Source: Halothiobacillaceae bacterium
GTDB lineage: Bacteria; Pseudomonadota; Gammaproteobacteria; Halothiobacillales; Halothiobacillaceae
Length of the DNA: 37,362 nucleotides
NCBI GenBank assembly: GCA_016938615.1
Contig: JAFGUH010000005.1
Span: 1 to 37,362 of the forward strand
Direction of reading: 5' to 3'
Positions 8,322 through 16,962 of this stretch are shown here, piece after piece (position 1 is the stretch's first letter; each line of letters begins with the position of its first letter). Both the position numbers and the translations under genes were made by a program. The notes beneath the pieces are model-generated. The model did not search any database, had not been told where the DNA came from, and saw only the letters and a program-made list of their open reading frames with translations.

Positions 8322-9485
8322 GTGACCAGCGGGAACCAGCCAGCCGCCCAGCCTGACCGGCGCCTGACCGTGGTGCAGATGCTGCCCGCCCTCGACGGTG
8401 GCGGGGTCGAACGCGGCACGATCGAGATCGCCGCGGCGCTGGTGCGCGAGGGGCACCGCGCCATCGTGATCTCCGAAGGTGGTCGGCTGGTCGATGAGCT
8501 CGAGGCACTGGGCGCGGAGCACGTCACTCTGCCGGTCGGACGCAAGTCGCTGCTCACCCTGCGCTATATCCGCACCGTGCGTCGGCTGCTGCGCGACGAG
8601 CGGGTCGACATCCTGCACCTGCGCTCGCGTCTGCCCGCCTGGATCGGCTACCTCGCCTGGAAGACGATGAACCCGGCCACGCGGCCGCGCCTGGTGACTA
8701 CCGTGCACGGGGCCTACTCACCGGGGCGCTACAGCGCGGTGATGACCAAGGGCGAGCGCGTGATCGCCGTCTCCGACAGCATTGTCGACTACATCCGTGC
8801 CAACTACCCGACGGTCGATCCCGAGCGGATCGTGCGCATCTACCGTGGCGTCGATCCGGACCACTACTATCCCGATTTTCGTCCCGATCCGGCGTGGGTG
8901 GAGCGGTTTTTCCAGGAAACTCCGCAAGCCAGGGATCGCTGGCTTCTGACCCTGCCGGGGCGCATTACCCAGATCAAGGGACAACTGGACCTGGTCGAGA
9001 TCGTCGCCGGGCTCAAGGCGCGCGGCGTACCCGTCCACGCCCTGCTGGTTGGCGGCGTGCATCCACGTCGACAGGACTACTGGCACCGGGTGCAGGCCGC
9101 GATCGAGGAAAGTGGGTTGGGCGAGGACATCACCTGGCTCGGTCCACGCGGCGACCTGCGCGAGATCCTTTCCATCAGTGACGTGGTGCTCTCCTTGACG
9201 AGCAAGCCCGAATCCTTCGGCCGCACGGTCACCGAGGCCCTGTCCCTGGGAAGGCCCGTGCTGGGTTACGATCACGGGGGGGTAAGTGAGCAATTGAGAG
9301 CAATCTATCCAAGAGGCTTGGTGCCACCGAGGGATCTCGGTCGGGCTATCGAATGTCTGTTGCATTTTCGTGCCAACGGAGCGCCGACTGTCTCGAAAAA
9401 TAATCCGTATACGATTGGTGAAATGAAAAATAGGACCTTGGGCGTATATCAAGAGCTTAACCACTCAAAAGGACCACGAGGATGA
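8322..9485 (+). CDS. GT4-family glycosyltransferase (LPS/surface glycan)
   Basis: This is a 387-residue GT-B retaining glycosyltransferase. The N-terminal acceptor domain starts VQMLPALDGGGVERG. The C-terminal Glycos_transf_1 domain contains PGRITQIKGQ, the conserved E-x7-E signature around PESFGRTVTEALSLGRPV, and a downstream GGVSE. The start is GTG 8322 behind AGGAGA. The likely role is adding a sugar to LPS core or O-polysaccharide, but the donor is unknown. Base composition changes sharply within the last 200 bp: 44 G/C of 60 at 8581-8640 but 29 of 60 at 9361-9420. This suggests recombination inside the gene. The stop overlaps the next start (ATGA). Confidence 0.9.
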   Translation: MTSGNQPAAQPDRRLTVVQMLPALDGGGVERGTIEIAAALVREGHRAIVISEGGRLVDELEALGAEHVTLPVGRKSLLTLRYIRTVRRLLRDERVDILHLRSRLPAWIGYLAWKTMNPATRPRLVTTVHGAYSPGRYSAVMTKGERVIAVSDSIVDYIRANYPTVDPERIVRIYRGVDPDHYYPDFRPDPAWVERFFQETPQARDRWLLTLPGRITQIKGQLDLVEIVAGLKARGVPVHALLVGGVHPRRQDYWHRVQAAIEESGLGEDITWLGPRGDLREILSISDVVLSLTSKPESFGRTVTEALSLGRPVLGYDHGGVSEQLRAIYPRGLVPPRDLGRAIECLLHFRANGAPTVSKNNPYTIGEMKNRTLGVYQELNHSKGPRG

Positions 9486-10840
9486 CCTTGCTCAGCACAA
9501 GTCGGCGTTATTTGGCAAGTGTGCCGTTGCCACATATTGAAAACCTCTGGGACAGGCTTTTATTCTTGTACCTATTGGCGGCTCCCTCTCTGATTTTTAG
9601 CACAAATATAGGGGAGCGCGTTTATCAAGATGTGCTTTTTTTGGGGATTCTTATTTACGCCATATTTAGAGGAAAGGCCGATTGGTCTCCGGCTGTCGTT
9701 TGGATATGGCTGGTCTGGATTGCATTCTGGTTATGGTCTCTTCTTACTGACTCGTTGCCCATTGGGGAGTTGGATGACGATGGATTTAAGGTGGCCGCGC
9801 TTCTCCTCTTGCTGCCTTGGCTGGTCGCCCTATCCAAGCGTGACTCGGCTCTGCTGGGTTTGAACTACGGTTTCAAGATAGCAGTGGTTGTCGGTGCGAT
9901 CACAGCCATGATTCAGGTGTTTTTGATTGGCCTTGGTCGAGCCCAGGGGGGCGATAACGCCAACATCTTCGCATTCATGTTGGCCATTTATGGTGTCTTC
10001 GCAGTGCATGACTCGTTAGTCAACCGGCGTCGCTCGCTCTATCTTTGGGTTGTGCTGGCTGCGACCGCGGTCGTTTTGTCTGGGAGCCGCATGACCATGG
10101 TGGCGTTAGCGGTAACGTTTCTTGTTATGTTCTGGTTCTACCGCGACCGTCTGAATTTGAGAAAAAACCTTTTGATCATCTTGGTTAGCGCTGTCACTCT
10201 TGTCTTGGTTGGTGGTGCTCAGGTGAAGGACCGTGCCGTTGATCTGGTTTTTACCATGGATGGAGGGAGCGAAGAGAACGATTTTTGGGCGGATTTCTTG
10301 GCAATGGATTTCACTATCCCTGCCGATGGGGATAGGGGAAGTTATTCAATGCAAGTGCGTGAAGAATTCCGATCATCCTTCGGTTATCGGCTAGTCTTGT
10401 GGAGAGTGGGGTGGGAGGTGTTCAAGGACAATCCATGGACTGGCGTGGGTAACCAAAAAGGTATCGACGAGATTGCCGATTACATCGGAGTTGGAGAAAA
10501 CTTTTCCGACAAGTTCAGTCATGTTCACAATACGTTTCTTCAACACTTGGTTGCAGGTGGGGCTCCCCGCTTGGGTCTGTTGCTGCTAGTTCTGTTGACG
10601 CCGCTCATCCTGCTTTGGAAGGCTGGGTGTCGTGACGCGATGTGGCTGGTCATGCTGGTTACTCTGGTGAGTGGGGTCGCCGGGTTGACGGCCGCGGTTT
10701 TCGAACTCTTTCAATTCTCGTTCCCCTATGCGTTGTTGCTCGCGTATGCCTTGGTTCTGTGTCCTGGGAAATCGAGTGCTCACAGGAGTGATATCTGCGC
10801 AGCCGGTGTGCCGAAAGCAGGAAGAGGGAAGGCAGGATGA
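9482..10840 (+). CDS. O-antigen ligase / polymerase family membrane protein
   Basis: This 452-residue polytopic inner-membrane protein has about ten hydrophobic helices and the Wzy_C/WaaL large-loop arrangement: a long polar segment around residues 255-350, then GVGN...HVHNTFLQHLVAGG. WaaL joins undecaprenyl-linked O-antigen to lipid A core, while Wzy polymerises the repeat units. Sequence alone does not separate them. The gene has much lower GC than its neighbours (24 G/C of 60 at 9601-9660), in line with transfer, which is usual for O-antigen genes. Both ends overlap adjacent genes by 4 nt, so it is embedded in one transcription unit. Confidence 0.85.
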   Translation: MTLLSTSRRYLASVPLPHIENLWDRLLFLYLLAAPSLIFSTNIGERVYQDVLFLGILIYAIFRGKADWSPAVVWIWLVWIAFWLWSLLTDSLPIGELDDDGFKVAALLLLLPWLVALSKRDSALLGLNYGFKIAVVVGAITAMIQVFLIGLGRAQGGDNANIFAFMLAIYGVFAVHDSLVNRRRSLYLWVVLAATAVVLSGSRMTMVALAVTFLVMFWFYRDRLNLRKNLLIILVSAVTLVLVGGAQVKDRAVDLVFTMDGGSEENDFWADFLAMDFTIPADGDRGSYSMQVREEFRSSFGYRLVLWRVGWEVFKDNPWTGVGNQKGIDEIADYIGVGENFSDKFSHVHNTFLQHLVAGGAPRLGLLLLVLLTPLILLWKAGCRDAMWLVMLVTLVSGVAGLTAAVFELFQFSFPYALLLAYALVLCPGKSSAHRSDICAAGVPKAGRGKAG

Positions 10841-11754
10841 TGCTCAAGGGCATTGGCAAGGAGTTCGAATGGTATTTGCGGCTGTGGCGCCTCGCTCCCG
10901 CCCTGCTCCGCCAATACGGAACCCTCAAACCCGACCGTGTTCGATTGCCGCGTTCTAGGCATGTCGTCTATATCGATACCGACGACCGGCGCGCGATGAA
11001 ACGCATCCTGCTGGACGCCGTTCGCGGGCGATACCCGATCAACCGTCGTTTCTGGGTCGATTTCGTGCAGGCCCTTGACCCGGGGCTGGCCCTGGATGTC
11101 GGCACGAATTACGGGGAGTGCGTGTTTGCCACCGACTACGGCGCGGGTACGCAGGTATACGCCTTCGAGGCCAACCCGACGCTCCACCAGTACCTGCAAC
11201 GCTCGAAAGAGTCTCACTCCAGCGCCGAACGCATCCATTTGGTGAACGCCCTCGTGGATGAGCGCCCCCGAGGGGCCGTGCCGTTCTTCGTCAACACGCG
11301 ATGGAGCGGGGGGTCGACCGCCGTCCAAGAGGTGGCCGAGGAGATTTCCGGGCGCCGTGAAGTTCGGGTCGAAACGATCAGCATCGACTCGGTGCTTGCC
11401 GATTGGATCGGCCAGGTGGATACGTTGGTGTTCAAGATGGACATCGAGGGCTTCGAGCCTTTCGCACTCAAGGGCATGGCGCGGCTGCTCGACTCGGTGG
11501 AGACGGCGGTGGGGTTCGTCGAGGTCGACCTGCGGTTTCTCGAAAAGTCCGGCTGGACCCCGGCGGCGTACGACGAGGCCGTGCTCGATGGCTTCCGTCT
11601 GTTCGTATCGGACGGTGACAGCGAGACCCGTTTCCGCGAGGTTCCCTCGCTGTCGGCGCACGTCCGTCACGACAGCCAGCTGCATTTCGACCTGCTGCTG
11701 ATCAAGGGGTGGCCGCAACGGTTACCGGAGGGCTGGGAGCTGGCGCCGGGATGA
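10837..11754 (+). CDS. FkbM-family SAM-dependent methyltransferase
   Basis: This 305-residue protein has a Rossmann SAM-binding start LDVGTNYGECVFA, an acidic loop AFEANP, and the FkbM-typical KMDIEGFEPFALKG followed by FVEVD. Family members O-methylate sugars or polyketides. In this glycan cluster a sugar hydroxyl is the likely target, perhaps capping or modifying an O-chain. Two ATG codons (10837 and 10840) follow an AGGAAGAGGG ribosome region. High GC resumes here after the ligase gene. Its stop overlaps the next start (ATGA). Confidence 0.88.
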   Translation: MMLKGIGKEFEWYLRLWRLAPALLRQYGTLKPDRVRLPRSRHVVYIDTDDRRAMKRILLDAVRGRYPINRRFWVDFVQALDPGLALDVGTNYGECVFATDYGAGTQVYAFEANPTLHQYLQRSKESHSSAERIHLVNALVDERPRGAVPFFVNTRWSGGSTAVQEVAEEISGRREVRVETISIDSVLADWIGQVDTLVFKMDIEGFEPFALKGMARLLDSVETAVGFVEVDLRFLEKSGWTPAAYDEAVLDGFRLFVSDGDSETRFREVPSLSAHVRHDSQLHFDLLLIKGWPQRLPEGWELAPG

Positions 11755-12788
11755 GCGTGGTCTGGATTGTCAGTGACGGGAATCCCGGCCACTTCAACCA
11801 GTCCCGTGCCGTGGCGGAGGCGGTGCAGGACGCGCGCGGCTGGACAGTGGAATGGGTGACCGTCCGGCCGCGCTATCGCGGGTTTTTGCGCCCGCTCGTC
11901 TATTCGTTGGTGAATGCGTTTGCCGGTCGGATGGGGATGGCGACGGCGCGCCGATTGGTCGCCATTGACGCACTGCCCGCCTCGCGGCCATCGATGGTGA
12001 TCTCCAGTGGCGGCGCGACCGCGGTGTTCAATGTGTTGGCGGCCAGTGCGTTCGGCTGCGCCAATTTCTTCCTCGGACGCCCGCCGCTTCGATTCGACCG
12101 TTTCAGCCGGATTCTCCTGTCAGAAGAGGCGGGGGATGAGCCCAACGTGGTTCGCCTGCCGTTCTTGCCCACGCCCGTCACACCCGAGCAGGCAGATCAG
12201 GCCGGCACGGCGCTCCGGCGAGAGCTCGACCCGGGCGATACGCCGTTGTGGGCGATGCTGATCGGCGGCAGCAGCCGCAGTCACCATTTCGAGCCCGATG
12301 ACTGGCGCGCCCTGGCCGCCGGCATGAATCGTCTGAGTGCCCAGTACGGCGGACGCTGGCTGATTACCACCTCGCGTCGCAGCGGAGAAACCGCCGAGTC
12401 GATACTCCGGCGGGAACTGGATCCAGCCTGCATCGCGGAGGCTACCTGGTGGGGCGAGCGCCCCCGGCCGGTGGTGCCGGCGTACCTGGGCGCGAGCGAC
12501 ATCGCCTTCTGCACGCAGGACAGCCTGACCATGCTGACTGACGCCATGGCCTCGGCGCGCCCGGTATTCGCCCTGTCGCCGAAACGCGTCGATTTTGGCG
12601 AAGGTGGCGGCATGTTCGAGGCGTATCTCGAACAGCACCAGGCGGAGCACCGGATACGCCGGTTGCCGATCGCGCAGATGGAACACGTCGATCCGGTGTC
12701 GCCACCGGGCTTCACGCCGATACACGAATCGATTCGCGACCGGATCTACGAGGGATATGTCAGGGATGTCCTGGATGCGAAACACTGA
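11751..12788 (+). CDS. Mitochondrial-fission-ELM1 family protein, copy 2 (putative GT-B glycosyltransferase)
   Basis: The ATG at 11751, overlapping the fkbM stop, gives 345 residues starting MSVVWIVSDGNPGHFNQSRAV. An upstream in-frame start at 11709 lies inside fkbM and is rejected. Matching blocks to the 7262 gene are an N-terminal G-x-x-x-Q-x-x-x-x-AEAV region, IGGSSRS, ITTSRRSGET and TQDSLTMLTDAMASARPV. Overall similarity to copy 1 is modest, so this is an ancient paralogue and not a recent duplicate. It is likely a sugar transferase acting with the flanking glycosyltransferases. No experimental function is known to me. Confidence 0.75.
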   Translation: MSVVWIVSDGNPGHFNQSRAVAEAVQDARGWTVEWVTVRPRYRGFLRPLVYSLVNAFAGRMGMATARRLVAIDALPASRPSMVISSGGATAVFNVLAASAFGCANFFLGRPPLRFDRFSRILLSEEAGDEPNVVRLPFLPTPVTPEQADQAGTALRRELDPGDTPLWAMLIGGSSRSHHFEPDDWRALAAGMNRLSAQYGGRWLITTSRRSGETAESILRRELDPACIAEATWWGERPRPVVPAYLGASDIAFCTQDSLTMLTDAMASARPVFALSPKRVDFGEGGGMFEAYLEQHQAEHRIRRLPIAQMEHVDPVSPPGFTPIHESIRDRIYEGYVRDVLDAKH

Positions 12789-12812
12789 GAACAGCCTGCC
12801 GGAGAACGGGGA

Positions 12813-13550
12813 ATGAAGCAGTTCATCTGCATGAAGTGGGGCAAGCTCTACGGCCCCGATTACGTCAACACGCTCTATCGCATGGTCTCGCGCAACGTGA
12901 CGGGACCCATCCGCTTCGTCTGCCTGACGGACGATGCCCAGGGAATCCTCCCCGAGGTCGAGACCTTTCCCTGTCCCGAGATCGACCTGCCGGCGCCTCA
13001 CAATAACCGTGGCTGGCGCAAGCTGAATCTCTACGCGCCCTCCGAGCGGTTGTTCGGACTCGAGGGCGACTGGCTCTATCTTGATCTCGACGTGGTGGTG
13101 ACGGGCAGCCTGGATCCTTTCTTCGAATATCACCCGGAAGAAGACTTCATCGTGATGCAGAACTGGACGCAACCGGGCTCGGGCATCGGCAACACCTCCT
13201 GCTATCGCTTCCGGGTCGGCAGTCATGCTTACCTGCTCGACGATTTGATCGAGCAGCAGGACGAGATTCTTTCCCGCTATCGGAACTCGCAGACCTACAT
13301 CTCGCGATCCATCCACCGGATCGACTTCTGGCCGGACGATTGGTGCGTACTGTTCAAGACCCACTGCGTGCCGCCCTTGCCGCAACGCTTCTGGAAGGAA
13401 CCGGCGCTGCCCGAGCGCGCGCATGTGGTGGCCTTTCCCGGCGTGCCCAACCCACATCAGGCCGTGCGTGGCGAATGGCCGGCGCCCTGGTACAAAAAGA
13501 GCTACAAGTTCATTCGCCCGGCGAGCTGGATCGAGCAGTACTGGCGGTGA
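12813..13550 (+). CDS. Putative GT-A-type glycosyltransferase
   Basis: This 245-residue soluble protein begins MKQFICMKWGKLYGPDYVNTLY. A metal-binding DxD-like motif LDLDVVV (residues about 91-97) preceded by WLYLD is typical of GT-A transferases related to GT8/GT32. RFVCLTDD at about 34-41 resembles the nucleotide-contacting strand of that fold. The start ATG follows GGAG...GGGGA. It lies 24 nt after the ELM1 gene and its stop overlaps the next gene's possible GTG start. Family assignment is by motif only. Donor and acceptor are unknown. Confidence 0.65.
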   Translation: MKQFICMKWGKLYGPDYVNTLYRMVSRNVTGPIRFVCLTDDAQGILPEVETFPCPEIDLPAPHNNRGWRKLNLYAPSERLFGLEGDWLYLDLDVVVTGSLDPFFEYHPEEDFIVMQNWTQPGSGIGNTSCYRFRVGSHAYLLDDLIEQQDEILSRYRNSQTYISRSIHRIDFWPDDWCVLFKTHCVPPLPQRFWKEPALPERAHVVAFPGVPNPHQAVRGEWPAPWYKKSYKFIRPASWIEQYWR

Positions 13551-13555
13551 CCGTG

Positions 13556-14446
13556 ATGGCCAGGTTCGAAGAGAAAGCCCGCGACGAGGGCGAGGAGCAC
13601 GGCGTGAAGGGGGGAGCTTGTGCCCGACCGGGGAACGTCCGCGTCGGCGTCGGCTTGCTCAGCTGGAGGGCGCCGGCGACGCTCGAGGCCACGCTGGAGA
13701 GTCATGTCTCCAAGGACCTGTTCTCGCTGTTCGACGAGCACCTGATCTTCTTCCAGGAACGCAGCGCCTCGGATATCGAGGTGGCGGAGCGCTTCGGCCT
13801 GCGGCACGACGGCAATTGCGAGAACACGGGGATCGTCGGCGGTGTGCGTGCCCTGGTCGAGCGGCTGGATTGCGAGTATCTCCTGCTGCTGGAGAACGAC
13901 GGTCCGGCCGTGGAGTCGCGGGAGGAGATCCGTCGCCAACTCGATGCGGCCCTGAGCGACATGGTTTCCGAACGGATTCCCGTCTTTCGCTTCCGCAGCC
14001 GGCGCGACCCAGGCGAGGGGCTGGCTTCGGTGGAGAAGTTCTATCGCTACTACGCCGACCGGGTGCCCGCACCGCACGGCCATTCGCCCCTGATGAGCCG
14101 CTTGCGCCGCCTGCTACGACCCGCCAAGGCGAGACGAATGCTGGGGGCATCGGCCTACGCGAACTGTCGGCCGGACGAGGTGTTCCCGGGCGTGTTCGAG
14201 CGCACCGCCTGCGGCAACCTCGTGGTCGATTCGCGCTACATAAACTGGACCAATCAGTCGGTGCTCGTCGACCGCCGCTGGATCCAGGAGGTCATCCTGC
14301 CCTACGTCGACGCCCACTCCAGCAACCGGCTGGTCAACGGCTTCTCCGATATCGAGAAGGAGCTCAACGGCGACTGGTGGCGGGAACAGGAATTCCCCGT
14401 CGGCCTGGTCCCCGGCGTCTTCACCCACCGGCGGCTCGACCGCTGA
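13556..14446 (+). CDS. Putative glycosyltransferase, GT2-like
   Basis: This 296-residue protein has a weakly recognisable N-terminal GT2-like strand VGVGLLSWRAPATLEATLES and a later CEYLLLLENDGPA, where LENDG is the probable donor-binding acidic motif. ATG 13556 is chosen. GTG 13547, which overlaps the previous stop as GTGA, is an equally plausible start and adds three residues. Longer extensions lie inside the upstream gene. It is the last plus-strand gene of the cluster and converges on lpxL with a 12-nt gap. The function is inferred from fold-like motifs and neighbours. Confidence 0.6.
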   Translation: MARFEEKARDEGEEHGVKGGACARPGNVRVGVGLLSWRAPATLEATLESHVSKDLFSLFDEHLIFFQERSASDIEVAERFGLRHDGNCENTGIVGGVRALVERLDCEYLLLLENDGPAVESREEIRRQLDAALSDMVSERIPVFRFRSRRDPGEGLASVEKFYRYYADRVPAPHGHSPLMSRLRRLLRPAKARRMLGASAYANCRPDEVFPGVFERTACGNLVVDSRYINWTNQSVLVDRRWIQEVILPYVDAHSSNRLVNGFSDIEKELNGDWWREQEFPVGLVPGVFTHRRLDR

Positions 14447-14458
14447 AAACCGCCCATA

Positions 14459-15361
14459 TCAGTCCGGTCGCCGGTACGGTGAAGGCACCCCGTCGGGCAG
14501 GGTCTTGAAGCGTCGGTGGCCCCAGAGGTACATCGCCGGGTGGCGGCGAATCTCGGCCTCCAGGCGTTCGACCAGCCGTCCGGTGTCGGCGACCTCGTCG
14601 CCACTGGGGACACCTTCCAGCGGCGGTTCGATCTCCAGTTCGTAGCGCCCGTCGAAGCGGCGGACGTGGTAGGGCAGGATCACGGCCCGACCCATGCGGG
14701 CGAGCATGGGCATGGCGGTATTGGTGGCCGCCGGCAAGCCAAGGAAGGGGATGAAGGCGCTGGTCTTGCCATGATAGTTCTGGTCCGGTGCGGTCCAGAC
14801 CACGTCGGCCGCGCGCAGGGCGCGCACCATGGCGCGGGTGTCCTCGCGGTGGATCAGTCCGGCCAGGTGCTTCTCGCGTCCCTGGTCGATCAGCGCGTCG
14901 AGTGCGGCCCGGTTGTTGGGACGGTAGACGGCGTGTACTGGGGCGTGGCGGGAAACGAAGTACACGCCCAGTTCCATGTCGGTGACGTGGGCGGCGTTGA
15001 GGATAACGCCCTGGCCTTTCGCGCGGGCTGCTTGCAGGTGTTCGAGGCCGAGAATCCGGTAGTCGGGCACGCGGTCGAGGTTGCCGAACCAGCCCCAGAA
15101 CCCCTCGCAGATGCCGGCACCGAGCCGTGCGAAATGCTCGTCGATGAGCGCCTCGCGCGCGGATTTCGTCCAGTCGGGGAAGGCGACCGCCAGATTGGCC
15201 TGCATGACATGTCGGCGCTTTTTCAGGAGGCGGGCCATTAGCCAGCCGATCCCGCTGCCCAGCGCCAGGCGACCACGTTGTGGCAGGGCCGCGATCAGTC
15301 GGGGCAGCAAGGAAAGAGTCAAGCGGGCGAGCCGCAGCTGTCGAGTGACGGGGGGCTTCAT
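14459..15361 (-). CDS. lpxL: Lipid A biosynthesis acyltransferase (LpxL/HtrB family)
   Basis: This 300-residue inner-membrane-associated acyltransferase adds a secondary acyl chain to Kdo-lipid A. The catalytic HX4E motif is His125-VTDM-Glu130, and the N-terminus has a hydrophobic helix and the KKRRHVMQANL segment usual for LpxL/LpxM. ATG 15361 is chosen. TTG 15367 would add two residues. A TAGAAT -10-like box lies on this strand at 15370-15375, so close that the transcript would be nearly leaderless. The family does not tell laurate from myristate or LpxL from LpxM. It is divergent from waaA, the Kdo transferase that makes its substrate. Confidence 0.9.
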   Translation of the reverse strand: MKPPVTRQLRLARLTLSLLPRLIAALPQRGRLALGSGIGWLMARLLKKRRHVMQANLAVAFPDWTKSAREALIDEHFARLGAGICEGFWGWFGNLDRVPDYRILGLEHLQAARAKGQGVILNAAHVTDMELGVYFVSRHAPVHAVYRPNNRAALDALIDQGREKHLAGLIHREDTRAMVRALRAADVVWTAPDQNYHGKTSAFIPFLGLPAATNTAMPMLARMGRAVILPYHVRRFDGRYELEIEPPLEGVPSGDEVADTGRLVERLEAEIRRHPAMYLWGHRRFKTLPDGVPSPYRRPD

Positions 15362-15434
15362 GGGCAAGTATTCTAAGGGATAATGACGACCATGCGCTTG
15401 TATCGCTCATCCCTCTGGACATCGTGTTGCCTGG

Positions 15435-15712
15435 AGAACCTCTGCACGAATAGCCAACGCCTCTGCGGGTCGCCAGGTGTCCAGATGCAAGGCGCAATGC
15501 GCCGCGCAATGACCGGCGCGATTGCCAAGCGCTGCAACGCCGCAGATTGGCGGCTGGCGACCGGCCCGGACGGGGCTCGTGGGTTTGCCCGCACGCCGCA
15601 AAGCCGTCTCTCGACGGGCCCGAGTTATTGCCTTGGGCCCGTCTTTGAGCAGGCGCCAGAAAAACGAACAAACTCGCGACCCAGAGGCGCCATTGATTCG
15701 TGCAGAGGTTCC
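15435..15712 (+). mobile_element. Class A structured MITE-like element, complete copy
   Basis: The 278-bp element has terminal inverted repeats: AGAACCTCTGCACGAAT at the left and the complement of GGAACCTCTGCACGAAT at the right, flanked by CTGG on both sides (15431-15434 and 15713-15716). Subterminal CCTCTGCGGGTCGC near the left is mirrored by GCGACCCAGAGG near the right. The inside holds GGTCGCCAG...CTGGCGACC and a 9-bp hairpin GACGGGCCC (15613-15621) / GGGCCCGTC (15635-15643). It carries no convincing coding frame. Its left half is about 90% alike to the complement of 37362-37240. It lies between lpxL and waaA and supplies nearly all of waaA's upstream DNA. Confidence 0.85.
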
Positions 15713-15726
15713 CTGGTGACCCCCGC

Positions 15727-16962
15727 GTGAGGCGTTGGCATTACCAACTTGCCCTGGTGGCCCTGGGCCCCTGGCTGGCCTGGGACGCCTGGCGACGGTG
15801 CCGGCGGGCGCCGCTCGGTCAGCGTCGCTGTTTCGAGCAATTCGGCCGCCTGCGTAACGGCCTGCCGAGCGGCGGGGTGTGGCTGCATGCGGTGTCCTTG
15901 GGCGAGACCCGGGCCGCGGCGCTGCTGGTCAGGGAGATGCAGGCGCGCTGGCCGGCGGTACCGATCGTGTTCAGCACAACCACCGAGACTGGTGCGGATG
16001 CGGCCCGGGCACTCGGGCTACCCCATTTCTACGCCCCCTACGACTACGCGCTTGCGCAGCGACGCGTGCTAAACCGTCTACGTCCGCGCGCGGTCGTCGT
16101 CATGGAAACCGAGCTGTGGCCCAACCTGGTCCGCGAGAGCGCGCATGCCGGCGTGCCGGTGATGATCGCGAACGCACGCCTGTCGGACCGGTCGCTGGCA
16201 CGCTACCGTCGCTGGGGTGGACGGTTGTTGCGCGAGGTCTTTGCGGGGATCGACCTGATCTGTGCCCAGTCGTCGGACGATCGCGAGCGCTTCGTCGAAC
16301 TGGGGGCGCGTCATGTACTCGATTGCGGCAATCTCAAGTTCGACCTGGCCGTCGCGGAGAGGGCCGCGCCGATCGCACCCGAACAGGCTCGCACCTGGCT
16401 CGCTGCCAGCACCCACCCGGGCGAGGAGGAGCAGGTGCTCGCGGCCCACGCACGGATCCGGGAGACGTACCCGGATGCCCGGCTCGTGCTGGTGCCGCGT
16501 CACCCCGAGCGGGCGGCGGAGGTGATGCGGCTGGTGGAGTCGAGCGGCCAGTCGGTGGCGCGCTGGCCTGCCGGACCCCGACGACCGAGCGTGGAGGTGA
16601 TCGACCGGGCGGGGGTGTTGGCCGCGCGCTTTTCCGAGGTGCCGGTGGTCTTTATGGGCGGGTCGTTGGTGCCGGTCGGCGGGCACAACCCGCTGGAACC
16701 GGCGGCGGTGGGGCGTGCCGTGCTGCGAGGGCCTCACGTGCAGAACTTTCGCGCGGTGTTCGCGACCCTCTCAGCCGCCGACGGCGAGCGACAGGTAGCG
16801 GATGCCGAGGCACTGGCCGCGGCAGTGATCGACTGTTTCGATGCCCCGGCGGCCTGGGAGGCGGCCGGCGAGAGGGCGCGCGCGGCGATCGCGGCCCACC
16901 GCGGCGCGGCCCGGCAGGTGGCCGCCCGAATGGCGCCATGGCTCGAGTCAGCCGGCAGGTAG
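15727..16962 (+). CDS. waaA: 3-deoxy-D-manno-octulosonic acid (Kdo) transferase
   Basis: This 411-residue inner-membrane GT30 enzyme transfers Kdo from CMP-Kdo to lipid IVA. Recognised segments are an N-terminal membrane anchor (HYQLALVALGPWLAWDAW), VSLGETRAA, the family hallmark METELWPN, NARLSDRS, VPRHPERA and the C-terminal GGSLVPVGGHNPLEPA. GTG 15727 is chosen because the family's conserved N-terminus begins there. The alternative GTG 15700 lies inside the terminal repeat of the mobile element. There is no clear ribosome site. The element ends only 14 nt upstream, so expression signals were probably altered or donated by it. Confidence 0.93.
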   Translation: MRRWHYQLALVALGPWLAWDAWRRCRRAPLGQRRCFEQFGRLRNGLPSGGVWLHAVSLGETRAAALLVREMQARWPAVPIVFSTTTETGADAARALGLPHFYAPYDYALAQRRVLNRLRPRAVVVMETELWPNLVRESAHAGVPVMIANARLSDRSLARYRRWGGRLLREVFAGIDLICAQSSDDRERFVELGARHVLDCGNLKFDLAVAERAAPIAPEQARTWLAASTHPGEEEQVLAAHARIRETYPDARLVLVPRHPERAAEVMRLVESSGQSVARWPAGPRRPSVEVIDRAGVLAARFSEVPVVFMGGSLVPVGGHNPLEPAAVGRAVLRGPHVQNFRAVFATLSAADGERQVADAEALAAAVIDCFDAPAAWEAAGERARAAIAAHRGAARQVAARMAPWLESAGR

